Shown: piece after piece, positions 8,280-19,564 of the stretch
Layout: the number at the start of each line of letters is the position of its first letter
Position numbering within the stretch: position 1 is the stretch's first letter
NCBI RefSeq assembly: GCF_051912845.1
Contig: NZ_JBNCBU010000001.1
Span: 434,001 to 498,000, forward strand
DNA: 64,000 nucleotides
Source of the DNA: Tsuneonella sediminis
GTDB lineage: Bacteria; Pseudomonadota; Alphaproteobacteria; Sphingomonadales; Sphingomonadaceae
Direction: 5' to 3'
Notes under the pieces: generated by a model
Databases searched by the model: none
The model's input: only the letters and a program-made list of their open reading frames with translations
Told to the model about the DNA's origin: nothing
Position numbers and translations under genes: made by a program

Positions 8280-8500
8280 GGCAAATTCCGGTATCCATGC
8301 AGTTCCAGGAAGAGCGCAATGGCCAATGCCAGACCGGCCGCGCCCGCGGCAGCGAATTTCGCAAGGTTCAGCAGCGGATCGTCGAATGTCGAGGTTCCTC
8401 CCGTCCACCACCACGCCGCATTTTCGATTGCAAGCTGCCCGAACAGCAACACGCCGACACCTGCTGTCACCGCGATTACGGCGCGCAGAATTTCCCTCAT
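8276..8500 (-). CDS. Small two-helix membrane protein
   Basis: A 74-residue hypothetical protein. Two hydrophobic segments are clear: residues 6-24 (RAVIAVTAGVGVLLFGQLA) and 46-66, rich in Ala, Leu and Gly. A short periplasmic-type loop with a WWW cluster lies between them. It is overlapped by four bases at both ends, with the acyl-CoA ligase stop upstream and the DUF1330 start downstream, which is strong evidence that it is real and co-translated. No family is recognised; it might anchor or partner the ligase at the membrane, but this is speculation. Confidence 0.7.
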   Translation of the reverse strand: MREILRAVIAVTAGVGVLLFGQLAIENAAWWWTGGTSTFDDPLLNLAKFAAAGAAGLALAIALFLELHGYRNLP

Positions 8501-10122
8501 TCGAGCGTCTCCAGTCGGTATTCGCGAAACTGCTCCCGCAGATCCTTCTTGCTGATCTTCCCGGTGCCGGTGTGGGGGATCTCGTCGACGAACTCGATCG
8601 CGTCGGGAAGCCACCATTTCGCGACCTTGCCGCGCAGATGCTCGATCACTTCCTCCCCGCTCACCGTCGATCCCTGCTTGGCCACGCAGACGAGGATCGG
8701 TCGCTCGTCCCACCTTGGGTGAGGGATCCCGATCGCCGCCGCTTCCGCGATCGCGGGGTGACCGACGGCCGCGTTTTCGAGCTCCACCGAACTGATCCAC
8801 TCGCCGCCCGACTTGATGACGTCCTTGGTCCGGTCGGTAAGTTGCAGCGTACCGTCGGGGTGGAGAACAGCGACGTCGCCGGTGTCGAACCACTGGTCCG
8901 CATCGACCGCGTCGTGGTCGGCCTTGAAATAGCGCTTGATGACCCACGGGCCGCGCACCTGCAACGCACCCGAGGTCTCGCCGTCGCGAGGCAGCACTTT
9001 CGTGCGGTCGTCGAGGTCGACGCAGCGCAGTTCCACCCCGAAAGCCGGGCGACCCTGCTTCTGGACAAGATCGAGCTTCTGCTCGAGATCCAGTTCGTCC
9101 CAGTCTGCCGGCGGCGACCCGGTGGTGCCGATCGGACTGGTCTCGGTCATGCCCCAGGCGTGGGCGACGCTCACCCCGTTCTTCATCAACCGTTCGATCA
9201 TGAAGCGCGGCGCGGCCGACCCGCCGATGATCGCGCGCTCAAGCCTGCCGACGTCGCGGACGTCCTTCCCGATCGAATCGAGATAGTTGAACATGGCGAG
9301 CCAGACGGTCGGCACGCCTGCCGAGTGCGTTACCTGTTCGCGGTCCATCAGATCGCACAGAACGGCCGGGTCGTTCACGGCCGAATAGACGAACTTGATG
9401 CCCGGTATCGTCCCCGACCAGGGAAGGCCCCAGCTGGCGGCGTGAAACATCGGGACGATCGGCAGCATCACCGAGCGGCTGTCGAAATCGAACAGGTTGG
9501 GCTGCACCCCGGCCATTGCGTGCAGCAAGGTCGAGCGATGTTCGTAAAGGACGCCCTTGGGATTGCCGGTTGTACCGCTGGTGTAGCACAACATGCAGGG
9601 ATCGCGCTCGTCGACCCGCTCCCAGTTCGTGTCGCCGTCATAGGCGCCGATCCAGTCCTCGAACGCAGGGGCGTTATCGCCCGAGTCGAAGCAGACGTAG
9701 GTCTCCACGCATGGCCACCTGTCGCGCATGCGGTCGACGATCGGCTGAAACGCTGCATCGTATAAGAGCACCCGGTCCTCGGCGTGCGTGACGATGTATT
9801 CGAGCTGGTCGTCGAACAAGCGAGGGTTGATCGTGTGCAACACGCCGCCCACGCCAACCGCGCCGTACCAGGTGACGAGGTGCCGGCTGTGGTTCATCGC
9901 GAGCGTCGCGATCCGGTCGCCCTTGCGTACGCCCGCTGCACGGAGGGCCTGCGTCATTCGCAGCGCATCACGCCGCACGCGTGCCCAGTCGGTCCGTGTC
10001 TCGGTTCCGTCCGCCCAGTGGGTAACATGCTCGCGCGTCCCGTATTCCCGCGCCGCATGATCGATCAGGTGCGTGACCACCAGATCCCAGTCCTGCATCG
10101 CCCCGAGCCCAGAAAACGCCAT
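8497..10122 (-). CDS. Acyl-CoA ligase (long-/medium-chain fatty acid--CoA ligase)
   Basis: A 541-residue ANL-superfamily enzyme that adenylates a carboxylic acid and joins it to CoA. Motifs in order: the P-loop YTSGTTGNPKG (near residue 180), the aromatic GMTET motif, the DTGD hinge-side motif, RTKDVIKSGGEWISS, and the C-terminal GKISKK with the catalytic lysine. The ATG at 10122 has a GGGGAG ribosome-binding site seven bases upstream; a much longer open frame continues upstream into antisense of dnaE territory and is not coding. First gene of a coupled three-gene operon. Substrate chain length cannot be settled from sequence; relatives include the DMSP/MMPA-type and medium-chain ligases. Confidence 0.9.
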   Translation of the reverse strand: MAFSGLGAMQDWDLVVTHLIDHAAREYGTREHVTHWADGTETRTDWARVRRDALRMTQALRAAGVRKGDRIATLAMNHSRHLVTWYGAVGVGGVLHTINPRLFDDQLEYIVTHAEDRVLLYDAAFQPIVDRMRDRWPCVETYVCFDSGDNAPAFEDWIGAYDGDTNWERVDERDPCMLCYTSGTTGNPKGVLYEHRSTLLHAMAGVQPNLFDFDSRSVMLPIVPMFHAASWGLPWSGTIPGIKFVYSAVNDPAVLCDLMDREQVTHSAGVPTVWLAMFNYLDSIGKDVRDVGRLERAIIGGSAAPRFMIERLMKNGVSVAHAWGMTETSPIGTTGSPPADWDELDLEQKLDLVQKQGRPAFGVELRCVDLDDRTKVLPRDGETSGALQVRGPWVIKRYFKADHDAVDADQWFDTGDVAVLHPDGTLQLTDRTKDVIKSGGEWISSVELENAAVGHPAIAEAAAIGIPHPRWDERPILVCVAKQGSTVSGEEVIEHLRGKVAKWWLPDAIEFVDEIPHTGTGKISKKDLREQFREYRLETLE

Positions 10123-10166
10123 CGAACTCTCCCCTTTTCCCGCCTGACGCCGGGCGGTGGCCGGGA

Positions 10167-13637
<3,471 letters not shown>

Positions 13638-13702
13638 GAGCGAAGATGGTGGCTCGGCTTGCGATTCGTAAAGGGTTCGCGCTTTCGACTTGTCCACAGA
13701 GC

Positions 13703-14182
13703 TCAAAGGAGCCTTTCGATGTCCTTCTCGATCGACCTGGGGGCATCCTGCGGCGCGTAGCGCTTCACCACGTTGCCCTCGCGGTCGATAAGGAACTTCG
13801 TGAAGTTCCACTTGACCGACTTCGAACCCATGAGCCCGGGGGCCTCGGCCTTCATCCAGTCGTAAAGCGGACTGGCGCCCTCGCCGTTTACCTCGATCTT
13901 CTTCAGAACCGGAAACGTGACGTCATAGGTCAGCTTGCAAAAGCTGGCGATCTCCTCGGCATCGCCGGGTTCCTGCGCGCCGAACTGGTTGCACGGGAAG
14001 CCGAGCACTTCGAACCCCCGGTCGCCGTACCTGCGCTGCAACTCTTCGAGTCCTTCGTATTGCGGCGTGAACCCGCACCGCGAGGCAACGTTGACAACCA
14101 ACAGGACCTTGCCGCGCTTCTCAGCGAGGTCGAGCTGGGTCCCGTCGGCCTTCTCGACCGTGAAATCGGCAATCGTGGTCAT
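13703..14182 (-). CDS. Glutathione peroxidase family thiol peroxidase
   Basis: A 159-residue cytosolic peroxidase that reduces hydrogen peroxide or lipid hydroperoxides. The catalytic residues are in place: Cys36 in NVASRCGFTPQY, Gln in GFPCNQFGAQEPG (near 70) and Trp in WNFTKFLI (near 126). The selenocysteine of animal enzymes is replaced by Cys, as usual in bacteria; a second Cys in GFPCNQ may act as resolving residue, so thioredoxin is the likely reductant. The ATG at 14182 has a GGAGGA site six bases upstream. It sits 65 bases upstream of dnaE on the same strand. Confidence 0.93.
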   Translation of the reverse strand: MTTIADFTVEKADGTQLDLAEKRGKVLLVVNVASRCGFTPQYEGLEELQRRYGDRGFEVLGFPCNQFGAQEPGDAEEIASFCKLTYDVTFPVLKKIEVNGEGASPLYDWMKAEAPGLMGSKSVKWNFTKFLIDREGNVVKRYAPQDAPRSIEKDIERLL

Positions 14183-14199
14183 CCGTCTTCCTCCGCCCC

Positions 14200-14721
14200 T
14201 TACTGCGCCGTTCGAGGGCGATAGATCAGGTCGAAGGTAGTTTGCCATGTCAATCCGTGATCGCCCGAGAACTCGCCCTGCTGGCGCACCGACCCGTCGA
14301 GGCGCGAATATGTCATTCGCGCCAGTCCGTCCTCCCCATTCGGTCCTGATCCCTTCCACCGGCCGGTCAGGACCATCCGGTCACCAGACGGTCCGCCGGT
14401 GAAATGCACCGACCCGGGGGCGCTGCCGACCCAGGTCTGGTGCCAGAGCCCAGAGACCGGGTCGAAAGCGTTGAGGCTTCCGCCGCCGCCGCCCTTGAGG
14501 GGCATCCAGTTTTCCCGCACCGCGCAGCCCGAATACAGCTTCTCGACCTTGCTCCGGGCGACCTGGACGTCTTTCCCGTTCGGGTAGACATCCCATTCGC
14601 CCACCCAGAAGTCGAACGCGGCAAAGTCCTCCCCCTCGCACCGGGGCGACGATGGAACCGGGACGGGCGCGGAGCCGGCGGGCGAAAGCTGGGCCAGAAG
14701 CAGGACGGCGATGGCAGACAT
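14200..14721 (-). CDS. Secreted DUF1579-like protein
   Basis: A 173-residue exported protein. The N-terminus is a short signal peptide (MSAIAVLLLAQLSPAGSAPVP). The mature part contains FDFWVGEWDVYPNG, a block typical of DUF1579-like lipocalin-fold proteins, and a glycine run KGGGGGS. The ATG at 14721 is preceded by AGGAG, which lies in the 3' arm of a small hairpin. Ends 17 bases before the glutathione peroxidase start on the same strand, so they likely share a transcript. The role is unknown; the family may bind small hydrophobic ligands. Confidence 0.72.
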   Translation of the reverse strand: MSAIAVLLLAQLSPAGSAPVPVPSSPRCEGEDFAAFDFWVGEWDVYPNGKDVQVARSKVEKLYSGCAVRENWMPLKGGGGGSLNAFDPVSGLWHQTWVGSAPGSVHFTGGPSGDRMVLTGRWKGSGPNGEDGLARMTYSRLDGSVRQQGEFSGDHGLTWQTTFDLIYRPRTAQ

Positions 14722-14731
14722 GGCGGTTGAT

Positions 14732-14745
14732 CTCCTCGGGAGGAG
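14732..14745 (-). promoter_or_regulatory. Hairpin covering the ribosome-binding site of the DUF1579-like gene
   Basis: On the minus-strand mRNA, CTCCT pairs with AGGAG across a CCCG loop (14732-14745). The AGGAG arm is the Shine-Dalgarno sequence, ten bases before the ATG at 14721. Occlusion could lower translation, but the five-base-pair stem may melt readily. Confidence 0.4.
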
Positions 14746-14812
14746 TTCAACGCAAAAGGGCTCCGCGATCAAGCTCCGGTCCTGCCGGACCGGCGCGCTT
14801 CGACCACCCTTA

Positions 14813-15487
14813 CTAAAGGATCCCCTCGTGGAGCCGGACGACCCGGTCCATCCTGGCCGCCAGTCGCTCGTTGTGGGTAGCGACCAGCGCCGCGCTGCCT
14901 TCGTCCCTGACGAGCGCCAGGAACTGTTCGAGCACGATATCGGCCGTGTGTTCGTCGAGGTTGCCGGTGGGCTCGTCGGCAAGGACGAGTTGCGGGCGGT
15001 TGGCGAGTGCCCGGCCTACCGCCACGCGCTGCTGTTCGCCGCCCGAAAGCTGGCTGGGCCGGTGGGCGAGCCGATGGGCAAGCCCTAGTGCGCCCAGGAT
15101 AGTCCGCGCCCGGTCTTCGGCCTCTCCGCGCGGCGCACCTGCCACCAGCTGCGGAATGACGACATTCTCGAGCGCATTGAAATCGGGCAGCAGGTGGTGG
15201 AACTGGTACACGAAGCCTAGGTGCTCGCGCCGCAACCTCGTGCGGCCCTCGGGAGGCAGGGCACTCGCGTCGATCCCGGCGATCTCGATCCGCCCGCCGA
15301 ACCCGCCTTCAAGCAGTCCAACCGCCTGCAGCATTGTCGACTTGCCGGACCCGGAAGGGCCAAGAAGAGCGACAATCTCGCCCGGCGCAACCGTCAGGTT
15401 GACGCCGCGAAGCACCTCGATCCGCACCCCGCCCTGTTCGAACGAGCGGGTGAGGCCGGTCAGGCGGACCACTGCCGGATCATTCAT
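14813..15487 (-). CDS. lolD: Lipoprotein-releasing system ATP-binding protein LolD
   Basis: The ATPase of the LolCDE-type complex, which extracts outer-membrane lipoproteins from the inner membrane. In 224 residues it shows Walker A GPSGSGKST (43-51), the Q-loop FVYQFHHLLPDF, the ABC signature LSGGEQQR, Walker B VLADEP with TGNLD, and the switch histidine in ATHNE. The FHHLL after the Q-loop is typical of LolD rather than the closely related FtsE or MacB ATPases. Its start overlaps the permease stop by eight bases, which fixes the partner. Confidence 0.93.
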   Translation of the reverse strand: MNDPAVVRLTGLTRSFEQGGVRIEVLRGVNLTVAPGEIVALLGPSGSGKSTMLQAVGLLEGGFGGRIEIAGIDASALPPEGRTRLRREHLGFVYQFHHLLPDFNALENVVIPQLVAGAPRGEAEDRARTILGALGLAHRLAHRPSQLSGGEQQRVAVGRALANRPQLVLADEPTGNLDEHTADIVLEQFLALVRDEGSAALVATHNERLAARMDRVVRLHEGIL

Positions 15488-16721
15488 AGCGCAACACCTG
15501 CACAGGGTCGGTGCTCGCCGCCTTGTACGCCGGATAAAGCGTTGCGAGAAAACTGAGCACCAGTGCCAGCAGCGCGATACCGACGATCTCGACCGGATCG
15601 GCCCGCGCCGGCAGCGTCGTCAGGAACCGCACAGAGGGGTCCCAGAGATTCTGGCCCGTAACTGCCTGGATCACGTTCACGATGCTCTGGCGGAAGGCGA
15701 GAATCAGGAAGCCGAGGACCAATCCCGTGCCTGTCCCAACCGCCCCGACGGTAAATCCCGCGGTCACGAAGATCTTGAGGAGGGACCTACGCGTCGCGCC
15801 CATCGTGCGCATGATCGCAATGTCGCGCGTCTTCGCGCGCACAAGCATGACGAGGCTCGAGAGGATATTGAATGCCGCGACGAGCACGATCATCGAAAGC
15901 GCGAAGAACATGGCCACCCGCTCCACCTCGAGCGCCTCGAACAAGGACGCATTGATCTGTTTCCAGTCGGAGACGACCGCCCGTCCCGCAAGTTTCCGGC
16001 CGACCGGAGCCAGGTAGTCGGCGGCCTTGTCCGCGTCATCGGTCGTCACCTCGATCATGCCGATGGTGTCGCCGATCAGCATCAAGGTCTGGGCATCCGA
16101 TATCGGCATGACGACGAACGACTTGTCGTAATCGTACACACCGATCTCGAAGATCGCCGCGACCTGGTAACCGACCTGCCGCGGAACCGTGCCGAACGGC
16201 GTCGACCGCCCGGCGGGATTTATGATGGTGATCGTGTCACCCACGCGCGCTCCGATGTTTTCGGCAAGGCGGGCCCCGATCGCGACTGCGCCGGCATCGG
16301 GCCTGAGAAGCGACAGGTCCCCGGCAACGACCTTGTCCTGCAGATTGGCGATATCGGGCGCCGTGTTGCCCCGCACGAGCACCGCCTCCACCCGCCCGTT
16401 GAAGGTCACCAGCAGCGGCTGCTCGATAAGCGGGCTCGCGTCGGTCACGCCAGGCGTTTCGCGGATTTCGGCGAGGATTTCCTGCCAGTTGTCGAGCCGC
16501 CCGCCGTAGGCCTGCACGATCGCGTGGCCATTGAGACCGACGATCTTGTCGAGCAGTTCGGCACGGAAGCCGTTCATCACGCTCATCACGACGACCAGAA
16601 GCGCGACCGAGAGCATGACGACGCCCACGCTGATACCCGCGACGAGTGCGATGAAGCCCTCGCCCTTGCCAGGCAACATGTAGCGCTTGGCGATGGTCCA
16701 TTCGAAAGGGGAAAGCAGCAA
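15480..16721 (-). CDS. Lipoprotein-releasing permease, LolC/LolE family (LolF-like)
   Basis: The membrane subunit of the Lol transporter, 413 residues. It starts with the family-typical LLSPFEWTIAKRYMLPGKGEGF block; the best start is the TTG at 16721, since no ATG lies between that block and residue 19 of a longer frame. Four membrane helices are visible: one near residues 25-50, then three in the C-terminal third. A periplasmic domain of about 200 residues lies between. Only one permease gene accompanies lolD, as in LolF systems where a homodimer replaces LolC plus LolE. A second permease elsewhere in the genome cannot be excluded. Confidence 0.9.
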   Translation of the reverse strand: MLLSPFEWTIAKRYMLPGKGEGFIALVAGISVGVVMLSVALLVVVMSVMNGFRAELLDKIVGLNGHAIVQAYGGRLDNWQEILAEIRETPGVTDASPLIEQPLLVTFNGRVEAVLVRGNTAPDIANLQDKVVAGDLSLLRPDAGAVAIGARLAENIGARVGDTITIINPAGRSTPFGTVPRQVGYQVAAIFEIGVYDYDKSFVVMPISDAQTLMLIGDTIGMIEVTTDDADKAADYLAPVGRKLAGRAVVSDWKQINASLFEALEVERVAMFFALSMIVLVAAFNILSSLVMLVRAKTRDIAIMRTMGATRRSLLKIFVTAGFTVGAVGTGTGLVLGFLILAFRQSIVNVIQAVTGQNLWDPSVRFLTTLPARADPVEIVGIALLALVLSFLATLYPAYKAASTDPVQVLRYE

Positions 16722-16872
16722 GGGGTGCGCGTCTCGTTCAGGGAAGCGTGATGCGCTCGCGTTTAGGGGGGCTTGTCGCAGCACGCAATGGCCAGACCGC
16801 GATGGAAGCGGCCTTGTCATCGCCAGCCAACATCGCCATTGAGCGCCCCGAGCAGCGAGGCCCGAAAGCCCC

Positions 16873-18345
16873 ATGAAATTCCATCATCCGTTCGAGACCC
16901 TGGAGGGCGACAAGCTCCGCGAGGAATGCGGCGTCTTTGGCGCGATCGGCGCTCCGGACGCCTCGGCGGTGACCGCGCTGGGATTGCACGCCCTGCAGCA
17001 TCGCGGCCAGGAGGCGGCCGGGATCACGAGCTTCGACGGACAGGATTTCTATACGCGGCGGGGCCAGGGGCATGTTGCGGAGCATTTCTCCTCGCAGGAC
17101 GCTCTCGCCGAATTGCCCGGCATCATGGCGGCCGGTCACGTGCGCTATTCGACCACCGGCGGTTCGGGTCTGCGCAACGTGCAGCCGCTTTACGCCGACC
17201 TTGCCGCCGGCGGGTTCGCGGTCGCGCACAACGGGAATATCTCGAACGCACAGAGCCTGCGCGACGAACTTGTCCGCAAGGGTGCGATCTTCCAGTCCAC
17301 CTCGGATACGGAAGTGATCATCCACCTCGTCGCGACGAGCCGTTACCCGACAACGATCGATCGCCTTATCGACGCGCTTCGCCTCGTCGAGGGCGCCTAT
17401 TCCCTCATCGTCATGACGCCGGAGGGGATGATTGCCTGCCGCGATCCGCTCGGGATCCGGCCACTCGTGATGGGCAGGCTCGGCGACGCGACGGTGTTCG
17501 CGAGCGAGACGGTCGCGTTCGACGTGATCGGCGCCGATTTCGTGCGCCAGGTGGAACCGGGCGAGATCGTGCGCGTCGATTTCGACGGCAATGTCGTGTC
17601 CAGCCACCCATTCGTGTCCGGTCAGGCGCGCCCGTGCATCTTCGAGCATGTCTATTTCAGCCGGCCGGATTCGATCTTCGACGGCCGATCGGTCTACGAG
17701 GCGCGCAAGGCGATCGGCCGCGAGCTCGCGATCGAATCGCCCGCGGACGTCGATCTGGTGGTCGCGGTTCCCGACAGCGGCGTGCCCGCCGCGATCGGCT
17801 ACGCGCAGGAATCTGGCGTGCCGTTCGAGCTGGGTATCATCCGGTCGCACTATGTCGGCCGGACCTTCATCCAGCCAGGCGACAGTGCCCGCCACTCGAG
17901 CGTCAAGCGCAAGCACAACGCCAACCGCGGTCTCGTGGAAGGGAAGCGCATCGTCCTGATCGACGATTCGATCGTGCGCGGGACGACCAGCATGAAGATC
18001 GTGGAAATGATGCGCGATGCGGGCGCGACCGAGGTGCATTTTCGCGTCGCTAGTCCGCCAACCGCGCATTCGTGTTTCTACGGTGTCGACACCCCCGAGC
18101 GGTCAAAGCTGCTCGCAGCCCGAATGGAACTGGAACCCATGCGGGAGTTCATCAAGGCCGACAGCCTCGCGTTCGTGTCGATCGACGGGCTTTACCGGGC
18201 AGTGGGCGAAAGCAACCGCAACCCTCTTCGCCCCCAGTACTGCGACGCGTGCTTTACCGGCGACTATCCCACCTCGCTCACCGACCTCGCTGCCCGGGAA
18301 TCGCGCGAGGCCCAGCTTTCATTCCCCGTCAACAGGGTCGCCTAA
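16873..18345 (+). CDS. purF: Amidophosphoribosyltransferase
   Basis: Catalyses the first committed step of purine synthesis, PRPP plus glutamine to phosphoribosylamine. In 490 residues, Cys19 of the ECGVFG motif is the glutaminase nucleophile once the short propeptide is removed. The PRPP-binding motif VLIDDSIVRGTT lies near residue 360. Cysteines in RPCIFEHVY, HSCFYG and YCDACFTGDYP match the positions of the 4Fe-4S ligands of the Bacillus subtilis enzyme, so this is the iron-sulfur, propeptide type. The gene is divergent from the Lol operon and directly followed by an SDR gene with no spacing. Confidence 0.96.
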   Translation: MKFHHPFETLEGDKLREECGVFGAIGAPDASAVTALGLHALQHRGQEAAGITSFDGQDFYTRRGQGHVAEHFSSQDALAELPGIMAAGHVRYSTTGGSGLRNVQPLYADLAAGGFAVAHNGNISNAQSLRDELVRKGAIFQSTSDTEVIIHLVATSRYPTTIDRLIDALRLVEGAYSLIVMTPEGMIACRDPLGIRPLVMGRLGDATVFASETVAFDVIGADFVRQVEPGEIVRVDFDGNVVSSHPFVSGQARPCIFEHVYFSRPDSIFDGRSVYEARKAIGRELAIESPADVDLVVAVPDSGVPAAIGYAQESGVPFELGIIRSHYVGRTFIQPGDSARHSSVKRKHNANRGLVEGKRIVLIDDSIVRGTTSMKIVEMMRDAGATEVHFRVASPPTAHSCFYGVDTPERSKLLAARMELEPMREFIKADSLAFVSIDGLYRAVGESNRNPLRPQYCDACFTGDYPTSLTDLAARESREAQLSFPVNRVA

Positions 18346-19056
18346 TTGTCTGACAAGAAACCGTTCGATGGCCACATCGCGCTCGTGACCGGGGCCAGCA
18401 GGGGTATCGGCGGCGCGACCGCCCTCGCCCTTGCTGAAGCAGGGGCTCACGTGGTGCTGACGGCGCGCGACGTGAAGGCGCTCGAAGCGGTCGAGGACGC
18501 GATCCACTCTGCCGGCGGGAGTTCGACGATCGCTCCGCTCGACCTCGCGGAGCCGGATGGCGTCGCGCGGCTCGCCTCGGCAATCGCCCAGCGCTGGGAC
18601 CGCCTCGACATTCTAGTCATCAACGCCGCGTACCTGCCAACCCTTACGCCGGTCACTCAGGTCGACCAGAAGCAGCTGGGCCAGGCTCTCACGACCAACG
18701 TCCTTGCCACACAGGCGCTGCTTGCAGCCCTCGATCCCCTGCTCAAGCGCGCGGGTCACGGCCGCGTGATCGGGCTGACGAGTTCGGTCGGTACCGCCCC
18801 TCGCGCCTTCTGGTCGGCCTACGCAGCGAGCAAGGCGGCGTTCGAAACGTTGCTCGACTGCTATGCCCTCGAGATCGAGAAGCTGGGCGACACCCGTGTC
18901 GCGATCGTCGATCCCGGCGCGACCCGTACCGCCATGCGGGCGCGTGCCTATCCGGGCGAAGATCCCGCCAGCGTGAAGCCTCCCGAAGACGTGGCGAAGC
19001 GGATCGTCGCCCTGCTCGAGAAGGACTTCCCGACGCGACACCGCGATCGTCCTTAG
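18346..19056 (+). CDS. SDR family oxidoreductase
   Basis: A 236-residue short-chain dehydrogenase. The nucleotide-binding motif is TGASRGIGGATA (near residues 15-26), followed by INAAY (an NNAG variant) and the catalytic Ser/Tyr/Lys in TSSVG and YAASKAA. It starts with TTG immediately after the purF TAA, so translation is likely coupled. The substrate is unknown; the NNAG motif reads NAAY, which is tolerated in several SDR subfamilies. Its co-transcription with purF is conserved enough in related genomes to be noteworthy only by memory, not by evidence here. Confidence 0.85.
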   Translation: MSDKKPFDGHIALVTGASRGIGGATALALAEAGAHVVLTARDVKALEAVEDAIHSAGGSSTIAPLDLAEPDGVARLASAIAQRWDRLDILVINAAYLPTLTPVTQVDQKQLGQALTTNVLATQALLAALDPLLKRAGHGRVIGLTSSVGTAPRAFWSAYAASKAAFETLLDCYALEIEKLGDTRVAIVDPGATRTAMRARAYPGEDPASVKPPEDVAKRIVALLEKDFPTRHRDRP

Positions 19057-19068
19057 CGTCCGCTTAAC

Positions 19069-19088
19069 CCCGTCCCTCAGGGAACGGG
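19069..19088 (+). terminator. Weak hairpin downstream of the purF-SDR unit
   Basis: CCCGT at 19069-19073 pairs with ACGGG at 19084-19088, with further partial pairing inside. There is no T-run, so it is at best a weak or Rho-assisted terminator. It begins 13 bases after the SDR stop. Confidence 0.3.
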
Positions 19089-19175
19089 AAAGCACCTTGA
19101 GGCACCGTGCAGGAGTCCTGGCCGCCAGATGGCGGCGGGGCGACTAGAAGGTGACGCGAACGAGGGTTTCTCGCG

Positions 19176-19526
19176 ATGATCAATACGACCGACCGCTATG
19201 CATTGGCCGCGCAGGAAGATCGCTGCGCGCCGCGCACCAAGATCAGCATTCCCGCGCAGTTGCGCGCATCGGGAGGACGGCCATTCCGCACGGTCGTCCA
19301 TGATCTCTCGATCTCGGGTTTTTCCGCCGCCGCGATCAACCGGATGCACGTGGGCCAGTTCTGCTGGCTTACCCTTCCCGGCCTCGAATCGCTCCAGGCG
19401 GAGGTCATCTGGTGGGACAACTGCATCGCGGGCTGCGCGTTTTCCGAACTACTGAGCCCGATCGTCCACGACAACATCCTCGCCCGGTATTCCGGCGGTG
19501 GATCGGTATATCGCCCCATCGTCTGA
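19176..19526 (+). CDS. Single-domain PilZ protein (2)
   Basis: A 116-residue PilZ-only protein. The arginine motif is degenerate but recognisable (RCAPRTKI, near residues 17-24), and the second signature DLSISGF is intact (near 43-49). The C-terminal half carries LQAEVIWWDNCIAGCAF, matching the same block in the first PilZ protein, which points to paralogy. The ATG at 19176 is preceded by a leader of about 120 bases after the SDR gene, so it probably has its own promoter. It is convergent with the cyclopropane-fatty-acid synthase gene, 38 bases apart. Expected to bind c-di-GMP; target unknown. Confidence 0.82.
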   Translation: MINTTDRYALAAQEDRCAPRTKISIPAQLRASGGRPFRTVVHDLSISGFSAAAINRMHVGQFCWLTLPGLESLQAEVIWWDNCIAGCAFSELLSPIVHDNILARYSGGGSVYRPIV

Positions 19527-19564
19527 GCGCGTGCGCTGCGCACCGGAGGGAAATTCGGCGTTTC

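Noticed and set aside
8278..9765. 495-codon plus-strand open frame
   Set aside because: Antisense to the acyl-CoA ligase and its small partner; composition points to a shadow.
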